DNA of 64,000 nt from Sphingomonas leidyi (GTDB lineage: Bacteria; Pseudomonadota; Alphaproteobacteria; Sphingomonadales; Sphingomonadaceae): contig NZ_JAASQV010000002.1 in NCBI RefSeq assembly GCF_011761945.1, forward strand, positions 682,001 to 746,000. The letters run 5' to 3'. The notes beneath the pieces are model-generated. The model did no database searches and was not told the DNA's origin. It saw nothing but the letters and a program-made list of their open reading frames with translations. Every line of letters starts with the position of its first letter. The stretch's first letter is position 1. A program made the translations under genes and the position numbers. Shown one piece after another: positions 56,170 to 64,000 of the stretch.

Positions 56170-56828
56170 GCCTTTGCCAGCACCGAATCGGCCACGAAGG
56201 GATTGCTCTTCCGCTCGTGGCCGAAATTGCTGAGCGGCCCGTGCCCCGGCACGAACACCGTCGCGTCGCCGAGCGGCCAGAGCCGGCCGGTGATCGCGTC
56301 GATCAGGTCCTGGTGGTTGCCCATCGGGAAATCGGTGCGGCCGATCGAACCCTGGAACAGCACGTCGCCGACACAGGCGAATTGCGATTCGGGATGGTGG
56401 AACACGACATGGCCGGGCGTGTGGCCGGGGCAGTGATAGACGTCGAGGGTCAGCTTGCCGACGGTCACCTGGTCGCCATTCGCCAGCCAGCGATCGGGCT
56501 CGAACACGGTACCGCGGATGCCGTAGGTGCGCCCGTCCTCGTCGAGCCGGGCGATCCAGAACCGGTCCGCCTCGTGCGGCCCTTCCAGCGGCACGCCCAG
56601 TTCCTTGGCGAACTCGCCCGCGGCGCCGCAATGATCGATATGGCCGTGCGTCACCAGGATCTTCTCGATGGTCACGCCCTGCTGCTTCGCGGCGGCGCGC
56701 AGCTTGTCCAGGTCGCCGCCCGGATCGACGAATGCGCCGCGCATCGTTTCGGTGCACCACAGGAGCGTGCAGTTCTGCTGGAGCGGCGTGACCGGGATCA
56801 CCGCGGCGCGCATCGGGGGATTCGACAT
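56166..56828 (-). CDS. Metallo-beta-lactamase-fold hydrolase (glyoxalase II-like)
   Basis: 220-residue MBL-fold hydrolase of the YcbL/glyoxalase II type. HxHxDH is in LVTHGHIDHCGAAGEFAKEL, further metal ligands in YHCPGHTPGHVVF, CVGDVLFQGSIGRTDF and VFVPGHGPLSNFGHE. Substrate is probably a hydroxyacyl-thioester such as S-lactoylglutathione. The 3' end overlaps the convergent MAPEG gene by 4 bp. Confidence 0.92.
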   Translation of the reverse strand: MSNPPMRAAVIPVTPLQQNCTLLWCTETMRGAFVDPGGDLDKLRAAAKQQGVTIEKILVTHGHIDHCGAAGEFAKELGVPLEGPHEADRFWIARLDEDGRTYGIRGTVFEPDRWLANGDQVTVGKLTLDVYHCPGHTPGHVVFHHPESQFACVGDVLFQGSIGRTDFPMGNHQDLIDAITGRLWPLGDATVFVPGHGPLSNFGHERKSNPFVADSVLAKA

Positions 56829-56908
56829 GCCGCGGAGATAGGCGTGGCCGCCCCCCGCGGCAACACGGGCTTGCCGTGGCAGCCGCGGGGCTGCATGCGG
56901 GAGCCGGC

Positions 56909-59901
<2,993 letters not shown>

Positions 59902-59927
59902 GAGCGAACAAGCCCGACATTGCGGCC

Positions 59928-60596
59928 ATGCTCAAATGGTCGCTCTCCGTTGCCGCGCTTCTCGGAGCCGCGCTGTTCCTTGCGCCCGGCGCGCTTTCGG
60001 GCGCCGGGGTGGTCGAGCGCGCGGTGCCCGTTCCCGTCCCCGCGCTCGACGTGAAGCCGAGCAAGGGCGAGCAGGTCGCGGTGCTCGCCGGCGGGTGCTT
60101 CTGGGGGATGGAGGCCGTCTTCCAGTCGGTGAAGGGCGTGCATTCGGTGACCTCGGGCTATGCGGGCGGCACCGCCGGCACCGCCACCTATGCCCAGGTC
60201 TCGACCGAAAAGACCGGCCATGCCGAAGCGGTGCGGATCGCCTATGATCCGCGGAAGGTCAGCTACGGCACGCTGCTGCGCATCTATTTCTCGGTGGCGC
60301 ACGATCCGACGCAGTTGAATCGCCAGGGCCCGGACCGCGGCCCCTCCTATCGCTCCGCGATCTTCCCGCAGGACGAGGAGCAGCGCCGGGTGGCGGCCGC
60401 CTATATCGAGCAGCTGACCCGGGCAAAGGCCTTTCCCCGTCCGATCGTGACCAGGCTGGAGACCGGCAGCTTCTATCCGGCCGAGGCCTATCACCAGGAC
60501 TTCTTCTGGCGGAACCCCACCCATCCCTATATCGTGCGGTGGGACAAGCCCAAGGTCGCGGCGTTCCGCAACGCCTATCCGCTGCTGGTGAACTAG
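59928..60596 (+). CDS. msrA: Peptide-methionine (S)-S-oxide reductase MsrA, exported
   Basis: 222-residue MsrA. The catalytic Cys is in GGCFWGMEAVF; YHQDFFWRNPTHPYIVRWDK is the C-terminal family block. An N-terminal hydrophobic segment (WSLSVAALLGAALFLAPGAL) suggests a periplasmic or membrane-anchored enzyme repairing exported proteins. Start MLKWSL at 59928. Confidence 0.93.
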   Translation: MLKWSLSVAALLGAALFLAPGALSGAGVVERAVPVPVPALDVKPSKGEQVAVLAGGCFWGMEAVFQSVKGVHSVTSGYAGGTAGTATYAQVSTEKTGHAEAVRIAYDPRKVSYGTLLRIYFSVAHDPTQLNRQGPDRGPSYRSAIFPQDEEQRRVAAAYIEQLTRAKAFPRPIVTRLETGSFYPAEAYHQDFFWRNPTHPYIVRWDKPKVAAFRNAYPLLVN

Positions 60597-60615
60597 CAGC
60601 CGTCCCGCGCTCGCG

Positions 60616-61014
60616 TCAGATCAGCCCCAGCCCCGCCAGCTCGCCCATCAGCGCGGGCGGCAATTCGTCCAGCCCCGCCCCGGCTTCGCCCAGATCGGGG
60701 GGTGCGTCCTTCGCCTCGAGATAGCGCCAGCCCTGATGTGCGCGCTTGGGGCGCGCGGCGACCAGGATCAGGCGCGGCTCCATCAGGATCGCGGTGCGCC
60801 CGCCCTCGGCCTCGCCGAATCCGACGATCGGCGTGCGCCCGACCAGCTGGTGCTTGAGGATCCAGAAGAGCGACCCCTCCCCGCCGATCTCCTCGTGGCG
60901 CTTGGGGAGATAGCGGGTGGCAAGGCCCCAGGTACCGCCGCGCGCGGCGAGGCGCTGGGCGAGATAGTCTACGGAGTCGCAGCCAAAGGCGACCTTGGTC
61001 AGATGAAGTGGCAC
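60616..61014 (-). CDS. DUF1489 family protein
   Basis: 132-residue protein matching DUF1489, PLHLTKVAFGCDSVDYLAQR, with GEGSLFWILKHQLVGRTPIV and ILVAARPKRAHQGWRYLE. A widespread alphaproteobacterial family of unknown function. It follows mgtE on the same strand by 31 bp. No catalytic residues can be named. Confidence 0.85.
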   Translation of the reverse strand: MPLHLTKVAFGCDSVDYLAQRLAARGGTWGLATRYLPKRHEEIGGEGSLFWILKHQLVGRTPIVGFGEAEGGRTAILMEPRLILVAARPKRAHQGWRYLEAKDAPPDLGEAGAGLDELPPALMGELAGLGLI

Positions 61015-61045
61015 GCGATCAATCTGGTGCGCGCGGGCGCCGCAA

Positions 61046-62449
61046 TCAACCGACCAGGCCGCTGGCGGTGGCGAGGCCGAGAAAGGCCAGGAAGCCCATC
61101 GAATCGGTCGTCATGGTCACGAAGATCGAGCTGGCGACGGCGGGGTCGGCCTTCAGCCGGTCGAGCGTGAGCGGCACGATCACGCCGGCCAGTCCCGCGA
61201 TCACGATATTGGTGAGCATGGCGGCCGCGATCACGCCGCCCAGCGCGGCATGGTGGAAGAACAGCCCCACCGCGGTGCCGATCACGCAGGCGACGGTCAG
61301 GCCGTTGAGGACCGCGATCGAGATCTCGCGCCGGATCGCGCGCAACGTGTTGGACTGGGTGAGCTGGTTGGTGGCGAGCGCACGCACCGTCACCGCCATG
61401 GTCTGGGTGCCGGCATTGCCGCCCACGCCGGCGACGATCGGCATCAGCGCGGCCAGCGCGACCATCTTCTGGATCGTGCCTTCGAACAGGCTGATGATCG
61501 TCGCCGCCACCAGCGCGGTGAGCAGGTTGGTGAGCAGCCAGCGCACGCGGCCCTTGTAGCTGTCGACCACCGGCTCGTTGATGTCGCCTTCGCCGGCGCC
61601 CGACAGGCGGAGAATGTCCTCGCCCGCCTCTTCGGAGATGATGTGGACCACGTCGTCCACCGTGATCATGCCGACCAGGCGGCCGCTGGGATCGATCACC
61701 GCGGCCGAGATCAGCGCGTATTTCTGGAAGCGCAGCGCCACTTCCTCCTGGTCCATGTCGACCGGGATCAGCGTCTGCTCGCGTTTCATCACGTCGCCCA
61801 TCGAGACGACGCGCGGCGTACGCAGCACCCAGGAAAGCTGGCAGGTGCCGACCGGCTTGTGCGCCGGATCGACCACGAAGATCTCCCAGAAATCGGTGGT
61901 GAGATCCTCGTTCTTGCGCAGATAGTCGAGCACGTCGCCGACGGTCCAATGCTCGGGCACCGCGATCAGCTCGCGCTGCATCAGGCGGCCGGCGGACTCC
62001 TCGGGATAGGAGAGCGCTTCCTCGATCGCGGCGCGGTCGTCCGGGTCGAGCGCGCGCAGCACCTCGCGCTGGTCCTCGACATCCATGTCCTCGATGATCG
62101 CGACGGCGTCGTCGGTATCGAGTTCGGCGGCGATGTCCGCCACCTGGGTGGCGGTGAGCGATTCGACCAGGGCCTCGCGCACCCAGTCGTTCATTTCGGC
62201 AAGCACGTCGCCGTCGATCAGGTCGGCGATCGCGGCGACGAGCGCCGCGCGTTCCTCGGTGGGCGCGAGCTCGACCAGGTCGGCGATGTCGGCGGGATGA
62301 AGCGGTTCGGCCAGCGTGTGCGCGCGGGCGGAATCGCCGGCATGGACGGCATCGAGCACCGCATGGACGAACTCGGGCCGCAGCCGGTCGTCCTCGTCGA
62401 GCTGGGGCTCGGGCGCGCTGCTATCCATTTGAAGTTCGGTCTCGCTCAA
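61046..62449 (-). CDS. mgtE: Magnesium transporter MgtE
   Basis: 467-residue Mg2+ channel. Cytoplasmic N domain (HTLAEPLHPADIADLVELAP), a CBS pair (residues about 145-260, VGMITVDDVVHIISEEAGED), then five membrane helices with VAGVGGNAGTQTMAVTVRAL and TMTTDSMGFLAFLGLATASG. Start ATG at 62449. Mg2+ gating by the CBS and N domains is established for the family. Confidence 0.95.
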   Translation of the reverse strand: MSETELQMDSSAPEPQLDEDDRLRPEFVHAVLDAVHAGDSARAHTLAEPLHPADIADLVELAPTEERAALVAAIADLIDGDVLAEMNDWVREALVESLTATQVADIAAELDTDDAVAIIEDMDVEDQREVLRALDPDDRAAIEEALSYPEESAGRLMQRELIAVPEHWTVGDVLDYLRKNEDLTTDFWEIFVVDPAHKPVGTCQLSWVLRTPRVVSMGDVMKREQTLIPVDMDQEEVALRFQKYALISAAVIDPSGRLVGMITVDDVVHIISEEAGEDILRLSGAGEGDINEPVVDSYKGRVRWLLTNLLTALVAATIISLFEGTIQKMVALAALMPIVAGVGGNAGTQTMAVTVRALATNQLTQSNTLRAIRREISIAVLNGLTVACVIGTAVGLFFHHAALGGVIAAAMLTNIVIAGLAGVIVPLTLDRLKADPAVASSIFVTMTTDSMGFLAFLGLATASGLVG

Positions 62450-62560
62450 GGTTCGACCTCCCTTGTCGGCCCCCTTTCGCCGCTGCCATTGCCGGGCGCG
62501 ATTTGCAAGTCGCCGGAAGCCCGCCTAGGCAGGGCGCAAATCGTTCTCAGGAGTCCATTC

Positions 62561-63016
<456 letters not shown>

Positions 63017-63026
63017 TTTCCCTTCA

Positions 63027-63050
63027 GCCCCTCCTCTTTCGGGGAGGGGC
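63027..63050. terminator. Hairpin between ppiB and LysR gene
   Basis: GCCCCTCC (63027-63034) pairs with GGAGGGGC (63043-63050) around TCTTTCGG. It lies between convergent genes; same type as 20479-20499. Confidence 0.55.
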
Positions 63051-63060
63051 CGAGCCTTGC

Positions 63061-63960
63061 CTATTCCACCCGGTCGGCGTGGAGCACTTCGATCAGCCAG
63101 TCATGGAACAGCTTCACCGGCCGCGTGGTCAACGCGCGCGGCCGGCAGACGAACCAGTAGCTGTAGTCGCTGTCCACGGTCAGGTCGAAGAGCTGGACGA
63201 GCCGGTCGTCGCGCGCCGCCTCGAAATGCGATTCGAGCATGAAGGCGACACCCAGCCCCTGCGCCGCCGCTTCGAGCATCAAGGTGCCCGAATCGAAATG
63301 GTCGATCGCCGCGGGTTCGATCTCCAGGTGCGACAGCCCTGCCGCGGCGCGCCAGGCGGTGAACGTGTCCGCCATGTCGCGGTGCACCAGGGCGGTCAGC
63401 TTCGAAAGCTGCTCGGGCCGGGTGATCGGATCGGGCCCTTCCACCAGCGCGCGCGCGCCGATCACATAGACGCGGTTCCGGTCGAGCCGCTTGGCGTAGA
63501 GCGTCGGATCGATGTCGCGCGCCACCACGATCGCGGCGTCGAGCCCGTCGCCGAGCCGCGCCACGGCGTGCGCGCCGGTATCGACGTCGAGATGCAGCTC
63601 GGGATGCTCGCGCTTCAGGTCGCCCATGTGCGGCATCAGCCGCTGCGTCGCGAAAAGCGGCAGGATGCCCAGGCGCAGGCGCAGCAGCTCGGTGCCGCTG
63701 GTCATCGTCTCCACCGCGTCGGCCATGGTGTCGAGCGCCGGCGCGATCATGCCGAGCAGCCGCTCGCCATCGTCGTTGAGGCGCAGCGCCTGGTGCCGGC
63801 GCTCGAACAGCGGCTTGCCGATGAAGCGCTCGAGCGCCTGGACGCGACGGCTCAGCGCGGGCGAGGAGAGCGCCAGTTCCTCCGCGGCGGCCTTGATCGA
63901 GCCGAGCCGCGCCACCTGCACGAAAGCCTCGATTGCCGTAAGCGGGGGTAGTCGTCGCAT
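63061..63960 (-). CDS. LysR family transcriptional regulator (GcvA-like)
   Basis: 299-residue LysR regulator. The N-terminal winged helix-turn-helix is LTAIEAFVQVARLGSIKAAA, EELALSSPALSRRVQALERF. The effector domain extends to the C-terminus and resembles the GcvA group. No divergent target gene is inside the window, since its start is at 63960, 40 bp from the window end. Targets unknown. Confidence 0.9.
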   Translation of the reverse strand: MRRLPPLTAIEAFVQVARLGSIKAAAEELALSSPALSRRVQALERFIGKPLFERRHQALRLNDDGERLLGMIAPALDTMADAVETMTSGTELLRLRLGILPLFATQRLMPHMGDLKREHPELHLDVDTGAHAVARLGDGLDAAIVVARDIDPTLYAKRLDRNRVYVIGARALVEGPDPITRPEQLSKLTALVHRDMADTFTAWRAAAGLSHLEIEPAAIDHFDSGTLMLEAAAQGLGVAFMLESHFEAARDDRLVQLFDLTVDSDYSYWFVCRPRALTTRPVKLFHDWLIEVLHADRVE

Positions 63961-64000
63961 TTCGCTCTCATTTTGTTGCGCTGCGTCACGATCCTTGGCG

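Overview
The window is a 64 kb chromosomal segment from a GC-rich alphaproteobacterium, most likely a sphingomonad (Sphingomonas or a close relative). This rests on coding GC bias, the gene order around the replication origin, a class I lysyl-tRNA synthetase, a CrtZ-type carotenoid hydroxylase, and families common in the group (DUF3576, DUF6489, DUF1489, DUF1491, MmcB, long-form HPF). Taxonomy is inference from recognised families; no search was run. I saw no tRNA, rRNA, insertion sequence, prophage or CRISPR array.

Left part (1-12.7 kb): the end of ftsK, then lolA, xth, ribA, a frameshifted 3'-5' exonuclease gene, a HAD phosphatase and yggS on the minus strand, a thiamine-phosphate-synthase-like gene, a predicted outer-membrane protein, and the run DUF3576 lipoprotein - leuS - lptE - holA - P-loop kinase.

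Origin region (12.7-27.4 kb): parB, parA, rsmG, mnmG, mnmE, a DUF6489 gene, terC, rho, hemJ and hemE are read leftward. PPSR, maf, aroE, coaE and dnaQ are read rightward. This is the order known around the Caulobacter and Rickettsia origin, where oriC lies between hemE and the first rightward gene. The gap 23474-23801 has an AT-rich stretch, DnaA-box-like 9-mers and nine GANTC sites, so I call it the probable chromosome origin. Three parS sites lie 7-9 kb away inside or beside rsmG and mnmG. The window therefore holds the replication origin and its ParABS centromere, with most nearby genes co-oriented with fork movement.

Right part (27.4-64 kb): housekeeping genes in short operons. These are hpf - ptsN - thioesterase - DUF1491; a SleB-type cell-wall hydrolase; mmcB; an ankyrin protein; sco1 - ycgN-like - ygjP-like; a class A penicillin-binding protein; msrB; crtZ; sucC; etfBA - PhyH-like oxygenase; two MFS transporters, one apparently with an internal deletion; nhaA; a DUF389 protein; lysS (class I); an unknown Trp-rich protein; a DinG-like helicase; a SixA-like phosphatase; the rpmF - plsX - fabH - ihfA - merR lipid and nucleoid operon; a MAPEG protein; an MBL hydrolase; a pabB-pabC fusion; aspartate aminotransferase; msrA; DUF1489; mgtE; a cyclophilin; and a LysR regulator.

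Most operons are tight, with 4-bp ATGA, GTGA or TTGA stop/start overlaps. The least explained items are the oriC motif array, the Trp-rich protein with a possible amphipathic beta-hairpin (48169-48849), the broken exonuclease, the transporter lacking about 35 residues and its 100-bp antisense overlap with nhaA, and a degraded SMI1/KNR4-like remnant beside terC.
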